A stretch of DNA of 64,000 bases from Decorospora gaudefroyi (Eukaryota; Ascomycota; Dothideomycetes; Pleosporales; Pleosporaceae), in contig ML975271.1 of assembly GCA_010015605.1 (NCBI GenBank), positions 1 to 64,000 on the forward strand, in the 5' to 3' direction. The position numbers and the translations under genes were made by a program. Of the stretch, positions 11,047 through 22,913 are shown in pieces; within the stretch, counting starts at the first letter, position 1, and every line of letters begins with the position of its first letter. The notes below the pieces were generated by a model. That model did no database searches and had not been told where the DNA came from. It worked only from the letters and a program-made list of their open reading frames with translations.

Positions 11047-12438
11047 ATGGCACCTTCTGCTATCACGACTACCGAAGAATACCAATTCCTGCTGAAAGAC
11101 ATACAGTCGTTCAACAGTTATTCAGTTGGTACTGTCGATAACCATGGCGCCTGGAAATCCAAGCAGTTGATTGGGGACGCTCTGCACAGCCGCGTCGAGG
11201 CTATTGATGCTGATACCTGCAGCGTCGGCGAGGAAGATGCCTTCTTCGTCGCTGACCTGGGCGAGGTCTACCGCCAGCATTTGCGCTGGAAGAAGAATCT
11301 GAGCCGTGTCAAGCCGCACTATGGTGAGTCGACGACGCATGGCAGCATACGCAGAATGGCCGCTGACTCCTGAACAGCCGTCAAGTGCAACCCAGACCCG
11401 CAGGTCTTGCGTCTCATGACGGAGCTGGGCCTCGGCTTCGATTGCGCGTCCAAGAACGAGATCGAAACGGTGCTCGAGTTGGGCGTCGACCCTGCTCGCA
11501 TCATCTACGCACAGCCCTGCAAGACCAAGTCGTACGTGCGCTACGCTGCTCAATCTGGCGTGAAGCAGATGACATTCGACAACGCCGACGAACTCTACAA
11601 GACGAAGCAGCTCTTCCCAGACGCGGAGCTATACCTGCGCATCTTGACGGATGACTCGGCTAGCCTGTGCCGTCTTAGCCAGAAATTCGGCGCCGCTCTG
11701 GACACCACGGCAGAGCTCTTGGAGCTAGCCAAGAAGCTGAAGCTCAACGTGGTCGGTGTGGCTTTCCACGTTGGCTCGGGCGCGTCTGACCCGAAGGCGT
11801 TTATCAAAGCTGTGCAGGACGCCCGCTTCGTCTTTGACCAGGCGACTGCGCTCGGCTTCGATATGCACACTCTGGATGTGGGTGGCGGCTTTACGGGCGA
11901 TGTCACTTTCGAGCCCATGGCCGCCGTACTGTCGGCTGCCCTGGACGAGTACTTCCCGCCACACATCCGCGTCATCGGCGAGCCTGGACGTTACTACGTT
12001 TCCACGGCCTTTACCATCGCCTGCCACGTCATTGCCCGTCGCACTGTCAACGATGCTACCCTAGGCACTACATCGTACATGTTGTACCTGAATGATGGTG
12101 TTTATGGCAACTTCTCGAGCATCATCTTCGACCATCAGCACCCTGTTCCGCGTGTGCTGAAGAATGGCGACGGTGTGCTGTACGACGTTGGCCGCTCGGA
12201 TTACGACTCGCCTTCCCAGGTTGAATACTCTATCTGGGGCCCGACATGCGATGGCATTGATGTCATCTCGTCTTCGTGCACGTTCCCCGAGCTACTCGAT
12301 GTCGGTGACTGGCTCTACTTTGAGGAGATGGGTGCGTACACCAAGTGCTCTGCTACTCGCTTCAACGGCTTCAGCGACAGCCACGACGTTGTATACGTGT
12401 GCAGCGAGCCTGGTGCTGCCGCCTTGGTGGGCATGTAA
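11047..12438 (+). CDS. SPE1: Ornithine decarboxylase
   Basis: Pyridoxal-phosphate enzyme that decarboxylates ornithine to putrescine, the first step of polyamine synthesis. Exons 11047-11323 and 11378-12438 (intron 54 nt) give 445 aa. The intron splits the Ala codon of the PLP-lysine motif KPHYAVKCN (Lys95). Other family marks are HVGSGASD, DVGGGFTG, GEPGRYYV (phosphate binding) and WGPTCDGID with the active-site Cys383. Length and order match eukaryotic decarboxylases rather than antizyme inhibitors, which lose the key residues. In fungi this enzyme is controlled by polyamines through antizyme and through the transcript leader; the long leader upstream fits this. The start is the only ATG for 425 bases upstream and gives a normal N-terminus. 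Confidence 0.95.
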
Positions 12439-13199
12439 ATATTGATATGGGCAGCTTGCTATGGTTGAAAGCCTGGGTGTGCTCAGGAGAGAGGGAAAAG
12501 GTTCAGTTTTTAAAAGTTTGATAGATATATAGACGTTCCCGTGTTTCACAATCGAGTAATTATCTTTACACGGGCGAAGGTCCTACCAGCACCAGCCACA
12601 AGGGACTTGGCAAAGATGTCGCGTAATTGGCTGGATCAAAGAGAGGCATGTGCCACTCAGGTACAACACGGCGCTCCCATGCGCCCGCCAAGTGTGACCA
12701 GCGGTCTCCAATTCGGCCGCAGCGCGTAAATGGAGGAGCGGTCCAATGACATGTCCAGGCGCCTTGAGAGCCCAGGGTCGTCTTGGAGGGAGACCCGCAG
12801 CAGCCCGACTTGGGAGGAGAAGAAGAGGCAGGCTACGTAAGTCAGCAGCATGTCGTCGAAGCCAGCAGGATAGCGGCGCATTACTTGGGATTTGCCGTGA
12901 GTCGTGCATGTGGCTATCGCTTCGTACATATAAGCTTGACCGGCCGCGATATTGCGCATGTGCAGGTGCATGTACATTATTCAATTATTATTTGATGCAG
13001 CTCCCCCGCGTCATCTCGACTCTTGAGCGACGAGCTGCTACCCCACCCGCCGCCGCTATCCACACGTTGCAGGTGCCAGGTGCCCACGGCTCCTATCCGC
13101 GCCCGTAGCCAAAAATAAGTCACGCCTGACATCGCCGCCAATCTAGGAACTGCTGCTGCTGGCCGCGGTATATAGGCACAATCGCACACAGACTCGACC
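12439..13199. other. Intergenic region with TATA box close to the next start
   Basis: It contains the 3' end of the decarboxylase transcript and the promoter of the WW/PhoD gene. A TATATA box at 13169-13174 lies only 26 bases before the ATG at 13200. Confidence 0.5.
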
Positions 13200-16100
13200 A
13201 TGGACGGCCGCAAGCAGGGCCGCCCGGAGGAGGAGCTCTTCCTGCGCTACGACAACCCGGACACGCCCACCATCCCCGCCGTGGGGCCCTTGAGGATACA
13301 GAAGGGCCGCGATGGCAAGAGCCCGCCGCCGCGAACCGACTCGGCCGGCAGCTCAAGCCAGCCCGCCTTCTCGCGCCCTCCGCCGATGCCCTCGTTCCCC
13401 GCGCCGCCCACGAGCCCACCGACTGCTCCGCTCCCCTACCCGGACACCGACCGACCGTCAAATGGGCAGCCCACCCTCGGCACCGGCAGATTCACACCGC
13501 TCAGCGAGCGCGAACGAGGCGCGAAGAACGCAACACCGCCCCAGGGGGGAGAGGAACGCCGGAGAGGCTCGAGTGCGACGGGCCCGAGTCCCACTTCGCC
13601 CGGCCACCGCGCCCGCTTCGACGCAAATGACCCCCATCGACCGACGGTAAGCGGCTACGGCGCGAGGAATGCGGATGGATCACTGCAACCCTCGAGGCTG
13701 GCAGAGCGCAGAGGAACGGCGCCGAAGCCCCTCCCCGAGTCGCCTGGCCCCGAGGCGCCCGACAACGAGGGGCTGTTCCAGAAAGCGCCCCAGAGGGAGG
13801 CCAGTTCGGACGGAAACGCCAGCAACCCCTATCCCGAGTACCACCAGCAGTACTTCCCCCCGCCCGCCGCGCCCGTCGTGTATACAGGGCCCAACCAGGA
13901 CGAGCCCGTCCTCAAAGTACCCCAGCCCGGCGGCGTGAACCGCCTGAGCTCCACGGCTTCGACGTCGACGGTGAGAGCACAGCGGGGCTCTCCTCCGCCT
14001 CCCGAGACGCCCATTATCCCCCCATCGGGTGGTGGCATCGAAGCCCGTTTTGCTGCCGCTGGAATTGCAGGCTCCTCGACACTCACCAACCTCCAAGCGC
14101 AGAGTGCGCAGAATGCGGCAGCTGCTCAGCGGAACCAGGTCTATGCAAACCAACAGCCCCGCCCGGGCCTCACGTCACCGCAGCCGAGCCAACAGCAGCA
14201 GCAGCCCGCAAGAAGACCGTGGACACCGACTGAGCAACCGGGAGGCAACCCACATGGCCCGCCAGCCGTCTACCAGGGCATGGACCAGGTTCCTCCCTCG
14301 AGTACGCCTCCCCAGGGCCCTCTGCCACAAGCACCCAATACTCGATTCTCCCCACCTCCCACGAATGTGCCTCACGCCACTGTACCGCCAGAACACCCCT
14401 TGAACCACGAGATGGGGCGTATGAACCTGAACGAGGAGCCGCCGCCAGCGTATTCAAGCATCACACACCCACCCGCGGCTCAGGCGAATAGCTATCCGAA
14501 TGAGAAGGGCCAGCAGCCCGCAGCTCAGGGCGTAGTGTTTACCGATCCGAACCAAGGTCATCCAGCGTTTGCGAACGATGTGCGCCAGCAGGCTGGGCCA
14601 TCGCAGCCTGCCGCAGTCATCGCACCGACACCCACGCAAAACCAGTTCCCACCGCAGATCCAAACAACGCACCCAGCTCATACGCCAAGTCCGGCACCGG
14701 GACCGGGCCCAGCGTCTCCTCCACCGCTACCTGAAGGTTGGATCGCGCATTTGGACCCAAGTTCCGGCCAGTACTACTACATTCATCTTCCCACACAGTC
14801 TACCCAGTGGGAGTTCCCCAAAGGTCCCACACCGCTGAATCTTAACGAGCCCATGTCCCCGACAGGTACATTCGTGGGTGGCCCGCTAGCATCCCCATCT
14901 TTCGGCAAGGCCCCCATTGCATCGCCCGGCTTCCCTACACAGACAGCCAGCTTCCCGGGAGACTTTGGCATGGCTCCACTGGCAACACCGACTACTACCG
15001 GATTCACTGGCCCGCCTCCAGTTGCTGGTGTTGATCACTACAAAGTGGCTCCTACCAATGGCGTGTACTTTGGACCCTACCTCAGGTACACAAATATGGA
15101 CATTGAACGGGGTTTATGGCTTGGATCAATTTTGCTCATCACGAACACGCCACACCCGCCGACGATCCATATTCACCAGAGCACCGACTTGTCACCAAAT
15201 CCACGACAACTAAAGGCCAATCCAATCTACACGCATCAAACATGGATTTTCTACCGATACGACGTAGACCTGAGAATGGAAGAAGAGCATGCCGCCAAGT
15301 GGACCTATGCCATCACCTCGCACTTGGGCTGTACCCGCTTTGAGTTCTTGGTTGCGGCACGGCACGAGACCAGCTGGCGGTTCATCGCTCACTCCGGTAA
15401 CGACTTCGCACTGAATGTCAACGCCAACGAAAGAGCAAAACTCGGTGGCGTGGGCTTGATGTGGAAGGATATCCTACAAAAGAACGCCGAATGCGGTGGC
15501 TTCCATGTGCAGTTGGGCTTGGGCGGTCAGATCTATGCTGACCGACTGTGGAAAGAGCTCCCTCTATTGAAACAGTGGACGGCCACTAGTGGCAAGGATG
15601 TTCGAAAGAATGCTCCTTGGACCGCAAAGCACGAGGAGGATGTCTGCCACGCGTACTTCCACTACTACACCAGCCACTTTGATCAGCCACATCTGAGAGA
15701 AGCATTTGCACAGATACCTCACATTCTTACTCTTGACGATCACGACATGTAAGTGTATTTCTCCTGTTGCTGAACACACGGTGCTGACAGTATGTAGTTT
15801 CGACGGCTTCGGCTCGTATCCCGAATACATGCAATTTTCCAACATGTTCAAGAACATTGGAAGACTGGGCATCGAAATGTATCTGCTTTTCCAGCATCAC
15901 ACGACGCTGGAAATCCTCCGAAACGTTAGTAACGACATGGATCTGTTCACAGTTACTGGTACAGGCTGGCACTTCATCAAGTATCTGGGCCCTTGCGTCA
16001 CGGTCGTTGGCCCGGACTGCCGATCTGAGCGCAACCCTCACCAGGTAATGGCAGGGCCTACTTACCAGGGCATCTTTCCCAAAGTCGCAACACTGCCACC

Positions 16101-16989
16101 GAGCGTCCAACACTGCATCTGGTTGATACCTGTTCCCATCATCTACCCGCGCCTGGAGTCTGTTGAACACCTCGCCCATTCAATGGCCACAGGCAAGAAA
16201 GCAGTGACTGGTACCTTCAATATGCTCGGAAAGGTGACAGCTGGTGTTGCTGGTGTTGTTGGCGCCAAGAGTGTGGTCGGCGATGGGTTCAATTCGGTTA
16301 AGAAAGCTATTGGCAAGTCTGGTCTGATGAGCGGTGTTTTGAGTCCATTTGGAGAGATTGACCTGCTTGATGAGTTGAGAGATCAATGGACGCACGATTC
16401 AAAGGTCAGTGACTCTTGCATAGTATCTCGTGTATCACTAATGGATCCATAGGACCTCGAACGGACGTATCTAATCCGAACACTGCAAGGTATTGCGCAC
16501 AACAAGTCATTGCGTATGTCGTTCTTCTCTGGAGCTGTCGATTGCTGCGGTGCTGGTCTCATCCACGATCCGTCGAGACCGCAGGATCATAAGACGATGT
16601 ATCAGATCATCTCGTCATCAGTCGTAAACGGGCCACCCGGCAACTATGTCTTGCGCCTTCTCCATAACAACCGTGCGCTCTACGTACCCCAGAACGGACA
16701 TCGTAGCAACAATCAACCCACGGATACAAAGGAAGACATGATGGAGATCTTCACTCAGGACGTGAACGGTCAGCCGCGGGAATACAAGCGGCTTATGGGT
16801 CGGAGAAACTACGTAGCCTGTGTGATCTACGATCCAGAGATTGTCAACGGAACGTTTGGCCAGGGTTCAGGACATGGTAGTGGAAAGCTGAGTCTGGCGG
16901 TCGATTTTATGGTGCAGAACGACAGCGGATACAGTGCGCCTATGAAGTATGGCCCTGTAATTGTGCCGAGCCTGGAGTATGGAAGATAG
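13200..16989 (+). CDS. WW domain plus PhoD-like metallophosphatase-fold protein
   Basis: Exons 13200-15748, 15798-16404 and 16453-16989 (introns 49 and 48 nt) give 1230 aa. Residues 1-500 are Pro/Gln-rich and disordered. A WW domain lies at about 510-543 (LPEGW, QYYYI, STQWEFP), so it should bind Pro-rich ligands, perhaps its own N-terminus. The C-terminal half matches the fungal PhoD-like phosphatase family: YFHYYTSHFDQPHLREAF, then LDDHD split by intron 1, then FDGFGSYPEYMQFSNMF. Where PhoD enzymes usually read GGDQIY, this protein reads LGLGGQIYAD, so one metal-binding Asp seems replaced by Gly, and activity is uncertain. Choosing acceptor 15797 rather than 15790 avoids a stop codon. The substrate is unknown. 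Confidence 0.88.
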
Positions 16990-17311
16990 ACGGATGGCTA
17001 ACTTGTTTGCTTCTTTTGTGTCAGTGGTGGTCATGCATAGCAAGCGTTGTTCATGCCTGGAGTAGTGTGGACGATAGATATCTGATAACGACCATCAATA
17101 CTAATGCCCCAAGTCGACTTAGTCGCGCATAATTCCTGAGGCAGTGCTCGGAATGTTCAGTCACATCTCCTTCGTAGTTATTAGCCTTTCGCGGGGGTCC
17201 CTCGTGGAATGGGTTTCCGAATTCGGCAAATGACATCTGCAGGGCTTGGCTAACCGCGGCCTTGCAGTTTCTCAACGGCGGGACAAGTGCAGAGAAAGCT
17301 ACACACTCACA
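16990..17311. other. Short intergenic region
   Basis: A 322-base spacer between genes on the same strand. It holds the 3' UTR of the WW/PhoD gene and the promoter of the coiled-coil gene. Nothing else seen. Confidence 0.5.
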
Positions 17312-18144
17312 ATGAAGGCTCCTTCGATACGGGCGACGGCAATACCACAGTTTCCTCTGCCGCAGTCCTTATGGTCCATAAGAGCGTGTCGGCCCGTGGG
17401 TCTAGGCGCGTTAGAAGCAAGGCGGCATAGGTGCTGTGGAGTCGACGCGCAGAGAGCCAGACAATGGCGGAGGAGAGCACCACAATATGCGCCGGGCTCT
17501 ACTCCCGCGCTGGATTTCGGGCGTGGCTTCAGTGCAACGGCGCGGCAATTCAAGGACCACCACTTCGATACGCTCAAGTTTGTGCAGCGGATGAAGGAGG
17601 AGGGTTTCACGGAAGAGCAGGCTGAAGGCATGATGAGGGTTCTCAGCGACGTCATTGAAGAGAGGTATGTGTATGATGCCGCTCAAAGGCAGCTCGACTA
17701 ACCAACGAATGCAGCATACAAAACCTCACACGCACCATGGTCCTTAGGGAGGACCAAGAACGGGCTACCTACACGCAGAAGGTCGATTTTGCCAAACTCC
17801 GCTCCGAACTCATGACGGCCGACTCGACTGAATCCAGCCTGACGCGCGCATCGCACGAGCGACTTACAAACGAGCTTGCGAAGCTGAACTCGAGGCTACG
17901 GGATGAGATACAGCGGACGCAGGCGTCTGTGCGGTTAGACTTGAATCTGGAGAAGGGCCGCATAAGGGAGGAGGCGAATGTGCAGGAGCTGAAGCTCAAG
18001 GAGACGGAGACTCGCATTGAGCAGGAGACGGCGCAGCTAAGGGAGAGGCTGGAGGCGGTCAAGTTCTCGACGCTGCAGTGGCTGATGGGTGTTTGCACGG
18101 GTACGGCTGCGCTGATGTTGGGTGTTTGGCGGTTGTTGATGTGA
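17312..18144 (+). CDS. Mitochondrial coiled-coil protein, DUF1640 (MCUR1/CCDC90/FMP32-like)
   Basis: Exons 17312-17664 and 17715-18144 (intron 50 nt) give 260 aa. Residues 1-75 are rich in Arg and Ala and almost free of acids, as in a mitochondrial presequence, ending near RGFSATARQF. The family core starts at DTLKFVQRMKEEGFTEEQAE, runs through LTRTMVLREDQE and KVDFAKLRSELM, and continues as a long coiled coil to about residue 235. A single membrane span follows (LQWLMGVCTGTAALMLGVW) almost at the C-terminus. Family members sit in the inner mitochondrial membrane: FMP32 affects cytochrome oxidase in yeast, and MCUR1 affects the calcium uniporter in animals. Start: the first ATG in frame; the upstream open frame begins only with TTG. 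Confidence 0.88.
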
Positions 18145-19402
18145 GGCAATTGACCGTTGCAAGCATTTGGGCTGGACAGCAGTTTCAAAAAGCATTTAAA
18201 GACAAGGCAGAGGCACAGAGCACACCCCTGCACCACCCCGCGCCATTCTGCATGCTAGGTACCTACACCATCCGCACGATCGTGGATGTGAGTTCTGACT
18301 ACTGCAGCAGCAAAGAGAGGCTTATTATTTAGAGAGCGGCCGTTGTAGAGTCCCGTGCCGAGAGCCTCAGATAGTAATAAGTACCGTCGGGGTTTAGATG
18401 GGGCAGATTGTGGCTTGCATATGCGGCATGCGGCTACAACGTGGTCGGTATATGTACTGCAAATACACCGGCTGCCTTGCTATTCAGGCAGATTTACCGT
18501 ACAGCCTGCACACAAATTGAAGGCGGTTTCAGCCCCTCCTATGAGACACGACGTCGACGTCGGTGGTCAGCCTGCTGCAGGGAGCATCAGCGAGTCTATC
18601 TGAGAGCACATCAAGCAGCAGGACTCGGTCACAATTGAGCCTCGTCCCAACGTCGCACGCATTCTACTGTTACGCAGTGACACGGATCAGCGATCCCGGG
18701 GTGGGCGCCAGCACCCGTCCAGGTTTTCTAGCTGTTTCCAAAAGTCGCAGTGATTGGCCCCCACTTGGACATGGGACGGCAGTCGAAGAGTCAGCCTCTC
18801 GCTGGCGGCCGCGCTTCAGAGCGTTGACTGGTGTGACAGCTGGGCATGGTTGGTCACAAGCAAGATGTAGCGCAAGAGTGTAAACAAGACGAGAGCACGG
18901 GTTGCGAATGAGGAGACGGAGATGTCGCAGGTAGCCTTACGGTGGTAGAGTAGATAACTGTGTCTGGACATGGACCTTGAACTTGGATGTGCTCACGTGC
19001 CCATGTACCCCTCATTGCCAGCTTCCACGACAACAGCGCGCAGTGGCAAGCGGGATGGGAGAGACGCGCATCGCCATAGGCAGTGATGGCGAAAGAAATA
19101 AGAGCAATAAGAGGAAATCCACTGCCAGCGTGTAAATGAGGCAAGAGCCCATGTGGATAACAGGCCAGGCGCCAGTTGGGGGAAGGCGCAGTCGGGGGGG
19201 AGGTGGTGTTGTTCCTTAGCGCACTAGGGCCGCCAGAGGCAGCGACGCTCGCTTCTTCAAAACAACTTCGATCCTCTTCCGTTCGTTGATCCACACAAAC
19301 ACCTCAACAACTCGCCCACCGTCTATCCTTTCGTACCCATCTGCACCCCACCCCACACTCCACCAACACCACAGCAATACACACATCGACCCAGCTATCA
19401 CA
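18145..19402. other. Intergenic region upstream of 14-3-3
   Basis: 1.26 kb without a recognisable gene. Just before the 14-3-3 start (about 19290-19400) the plus strand is rich in CA and C, as often seen in fungal leaders. A 146-codon minus-strand frame at 18854-19294 shows no family features. Confidence 0.5.
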
Positions 19403-20718
19403 ATGGCGACTGAGGTACGTGCTGCTTTATCGGCCCCATTCCCCCGCCGTTGTCCCGGCGGGATGCCCCTCTGAGCCCCGATAAACTACGACACAGGCTA
19501 ACATGACACGAAAAACAGCGTGAGAGGTACGGTACACTCGCTCTCTATGCGGTGCCCGCCAGTAATTGACACGGCAACAGCAAGACTTTCCTCGCCCGGC
19601 TGTGCGAACAGGCTGAGCGCTACGATGGTAAGTCCTGCGCACTCGCACTTTCGACCGCGCATGCTAACGGGTTTGTTTACAGAGATGGTCACGTACATGA
19701 AGGTTAGTCACGATAGCGACAGCCGTATAGTATTAGGCTTATGTACTAACTATCTCACAGGAAGTCGCCAAGGTATGTCCGACCGCATCCGCTTCGAGCA
19801 GCAGCAGCAGCAGGCGCCCGTAACAGCAAGTCCCCGGCTTGTCCACTGCTAACGCACCGTAGGTCGCCGGTGAGCTCACCGTTGACGAGCGCAACCTCCT
19901 GTCCGTCGCCTACAAGAACGTGGTCGGTACCCGGCGCGCGTCCTGGCGCATCATCTCCTCGATCGAGCAGAAGGAGGAGTCCAAGGGATCCGAGAAGCAC
20001 GTTGGCACCATCCGCGACTACCGCCAGAAGATCGAGACAGAGCTCGAGAAGGTCTGCCAGGATGTCCTCAACGTCCTCGACGACTCGCTCATCCCCAAGG
20101 CCGAGTCTGGCGAGTCCAAGGTCTTCTACCACAAGATGTGCGTACACACGGCCATTCAACGCAAACACGGCTAACAGTGGCACAGGAAGGGAGATTACCA
20201 CCGTTATCTGGCCGAGTTCGCTTCCGGCGAGAAGCGCAAGGTCGCCGCGACCGCCGCACATGAGGCTTACAAGGTATGACGCAATGACTACTTGGCTGCA
20301 AGAGCAACAGACAACTAACCTCACTGTGCAGACGGCTACCGACGTTGCCCAAACCGAGCTCACACCGACCCACCCCATCCGCCTCGGCCTGGCGTTGAAC
20401 TTCTCCGTCTTCTACTACGAGATTCTGAACTCACCCGACCGTGCTTGCCATCTTGCCAAGCAGGCTTTCGATGACGCCATCGCTGAGCTAGACTCTCTGT
20501 CTGAGGAGTCCTACCGCGACAGCACCCTCATCATGCAGCTCCTCCGCGACAACCTCACACTCTGGACCTCATCGGACGGTAACGAGGGCGAGTCCGCTGC
20601 CACCACCGACGCTCCCAAGGAGGAGGCCAAGGCTACCGAGGACGCACCAGCTGCATCCGAGCCCAAGGCCGAGGAGCAGCCACCTGCGGCTGCCCCTGCC
20701 CCTGCTCCCGCCGCTTAA
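19403..20718 (+). CDS. BMH1: 14-3-3 protein with four small 5' exons
   Basis: Phosphoserine/threonine-binding adaptor dimer acting in signalling and cell cycle control. Eight exons: 19403-19414 (12 nt), 19519-19526 (8 nt), 19581-19627 (47), 19683-19702 (20), 19761-19772 (12), 19863-20137, 20186-20273 and 20332-20718, total 282 aa. The joined N-terminus is canonical: MATERESKTFLARLCEQAE, RYDEMVTYMKEVAK, VAGELTVDERNLLSVAYKN, which proves the tiny exons. The phosphopeptide pocket is present: Lys/Arg in VAYKNVVGTRRASWRI and the RYLAEFA segment. Family signature DSTLIMQLLRDNLTLW is intact. The C-terminal tail after GNEGE is Ala/Pro/Glu-rich and variable. Introns 1 (104 nt) and 5 (90 nt) are longer than typical here. 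Confidence 0.96.
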
Positions 20719-21622
20719 GCGCACTCTCCCCATCTTGACCTTGTGTGTCCTCGGCCGTCGTCATCTGCTCTCGAGTAGACGATGGGGTCGAAAGCGAGTG
20801 TCTTACGGAGTTGTACGTGTTCTGTGTGATTTCAAAAATTGGCTTTGGCAGCAAGCGGTTCGGTACGGTCGAATTCCCCATGACTGAATGTATTTTCCTT
20901 TCCTCTCCTCTATCACCAACGCCCTCCACATCTAGCACGCAGTGTGCTGTGGTTGCGTGTCATGCGCAATTGCACGTACTCCCGACCTCTTCTACGGGAG
21001 AGACCGGACTGCTACTGGCGAGATGAAAGTGGTGCTTGGTGCCTCGAATGCGATCCTCAATTCCCCCATGTTTTCGTTTGGCAACACGTAACACCCCGAT
21101 CCTATGGTGGACAGACGTGAGATGTCCTTTTGGTGGTCTGTAGTCAGGGCATCTGTTTCGATGGCCTATGGAGCAGTACGAAAGGCTTCAGTAGGCTTAA
21201 TGTCATACACTGCACTCTTAGCTAGTCAAAGGATCCGTTACTTCAATCTTTTGTGTTGCAGCTGTGGCTTTGACCGGATTCGGTTCCATCTGCCCTTCCA
21301 TGTGCCTGACTTGTGTGAAGTTGTGAACATAGATGGACAAACTTAACACTGGTCGGCCCTTTGCCATGTGGCAGACCCCTGCCCGCCACAACCGAAGGCC
21401 CCACCCAACTTTTGTGCCAGTGCAGTTCATATCGCGTCGCGCCACGAAAATCTTTGAACAAGCCCTATGAGCACAAACAGCGCCGGTATGCCTCGGATAG
21501 ACACGAATCACTGCCAGCCAAATAGAGTTCCGGATAAAGGACGCACTCAAGTCACAGTTGCCGTCTCAACATCTTCACGCGTTGCCCGGTAGTGGGCAGG
21601 AGTACAGTCACGATACCCAAGG
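20719..21622. other. Intergenic region
   Basis: 900 bases between 14-3-3 and DPH4. No gene, repeat or RNA seen. Confidence 0.5.
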
Positions 21623-22246
21623 ATGACTTACACCAGGAACTACTACCACATCCTCGGTCTAAAAGCGCCAGACTGGAATTTCACAAAGCAGACCAATGCA
21701 GCAGACCTACGGAGAGCGTACAAGGTTGCATTACTTGCGGCACATCCAGATAAGACGGCGCAGAAGAAGGGAACATGGACCGTAGATGACGTGAAAGAGG
21801 CATATACTATTTTGGCGGATAGTCAAAGGAGAGCAGAGTACGATAACTACCTACTGCATAACCGCGACACCCTTGGGTCCTCACAGACCATACCCGCGCA
21901 AGTCCCCTCGAGCGACTTTATCCTCGGTCTCGAACTGCTCGACCTCAGCGACTTTGACGTGCTTGAAACGCCGTCCTTTACCAACGACCACATACCTTCT
22001 CCATCTTCCTCGTCGTCGTCGTCGTCGTCATCGTCTAAAAGCACAAAAAAGTCTCCAGAGAGAGAAGGAGATGAGCATGGGCGGATGCAGTGGGTAAGAG
22101 CTTGTCGCTGTGGTGCGGAGAGGGGATTCAGCATACTGGAGGACGAGTTGGAAGATGCCGAGAGCAAGGGAGAGAAGGAGGTTTTGGTTGGATGTGAGGG
22201 TTGTAGTTTGTGGGTCAGGGTTGGGTTTGACGTTGAAGAGGGATGA
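21623..22246 (+). CDS. DPH4: Diphthamide biosynthesis protein 4 (J-domain plus CSL zinc finger)
   Basis: Intronless, 207 aa. DPH4 carries iron or electrons for the first step of diphthamide synthesis on elongation factor 2, and its J-domain stimulates Hsp70. The J-domain spans about 5-75, with the HPD motif at 41-43 (AAHPDKT) and RAEYDNYL at its end. A linker with a Ser run (TCG repeats) follows. The C-terminal CSL zinc finger has CRCG, an acidic loop, then CEGCSLWVRV, giving four cysteines. The order J-domain then CSL is specific to DPH4; DPH3 has only the zinc finger. Yeast JJJ3 is the counterpart. Confidence 0.93.
   Translation: MTYTRNYYHILGLKAPDWNFTKQTNAADLRRAYKVALLAAHPDKTAQKKGTWTVDDVKEAYTILADSQRRAEYDNYLLHNRDTLGSSQTIPAQVPSSDFILGLELLDLSDFDVLETPSFTNDHIPSPSSSSSSSSSSSKSTKKSPEREGDEHGRMQWVRACRCGAERGFSILEDELEDAESKGEKEVLVGCEGCSLWVRVGFDVEEG
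22010..22035 (+). repeat. TCG trinucleotide run in DPH4
   Basis: Imperfect TCG repeats coding for a Ser run in the linker between the J-domain and zinc finger. Likely length-variable between strains. Confidence 0.8.
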
Positions 22247-22913
22247 GGAAGATGGTGGTGAGAGATGAAAATAACATCAAACGTGCAACACGCCAGGGCT
22301 AGACAGGCGGATACTGCTACTATGCATGGTACATGGTGATCAGATTTGTCGATTGAGTGGGATTAAGCGGGCGACACAACGACATGACCCTGTGAGAGGA
22401 GAGGTCCGGGTCGGTCAGTGACAAAACTCTCGACGGGCTGCATAACCAACACACTACATCAATCGGCGTCCTATACTCACCTATCTTTGACAGTCCGAAG
22501 GCAGACCAGCACAAATGGGGGGTAGCGGTCCTCTCATCGAGGGGCAGAGGCGCAGGCCTTCACTACTTCCAGCAAGTAGTGTATCGTCCCTTTTTTCCCA
22601 ACGGCACACTATAGTCCTCTGCTGAAGACACTTCCTCCATCAGCATTCTTTTCACATGCGGACTACACCCTATCGTTGCACCGAACTTGAGGAAGATGGC
22701 GTGGGCGTCTGAGGAATTCGAGCAGCAGTGGTTGGGATACGGAAACATATAACAGACATGATATGGAATAGCCAATGAAAAACAAAGAACCCTCCGGATA
22801 ATCAGACAAACCACCCATAGCCGTTTCGTGCCTTTCCCAGATATTACGCCTGTGGAACACATAGGACCGCCAACGCCAGCCGCACCACCACCACCACCAC
22901 CACCACGAGCGCT
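22247..22913. other. Convergent intergenic region
   Basis: 667 bases between convergent genes, with a CAC trinucleotide run at 22883-22906 just after the minus-strand stop codon. No gene seen. Confidence 0.55.
22883..22906. repeat. CAC trinucleotide microsatellite
   Basis: Eight near-perfect CAC units in the presumed 3' UTR of the minus-strand gene. Confidence 0.8.

Noticed and set aside
18854..19294. 146-codon minus-strand frame upstream of 14-3-3
   Set aside because: No family features, composition like the flanking spacer, lies antisense to the 14-3-3 promoter.
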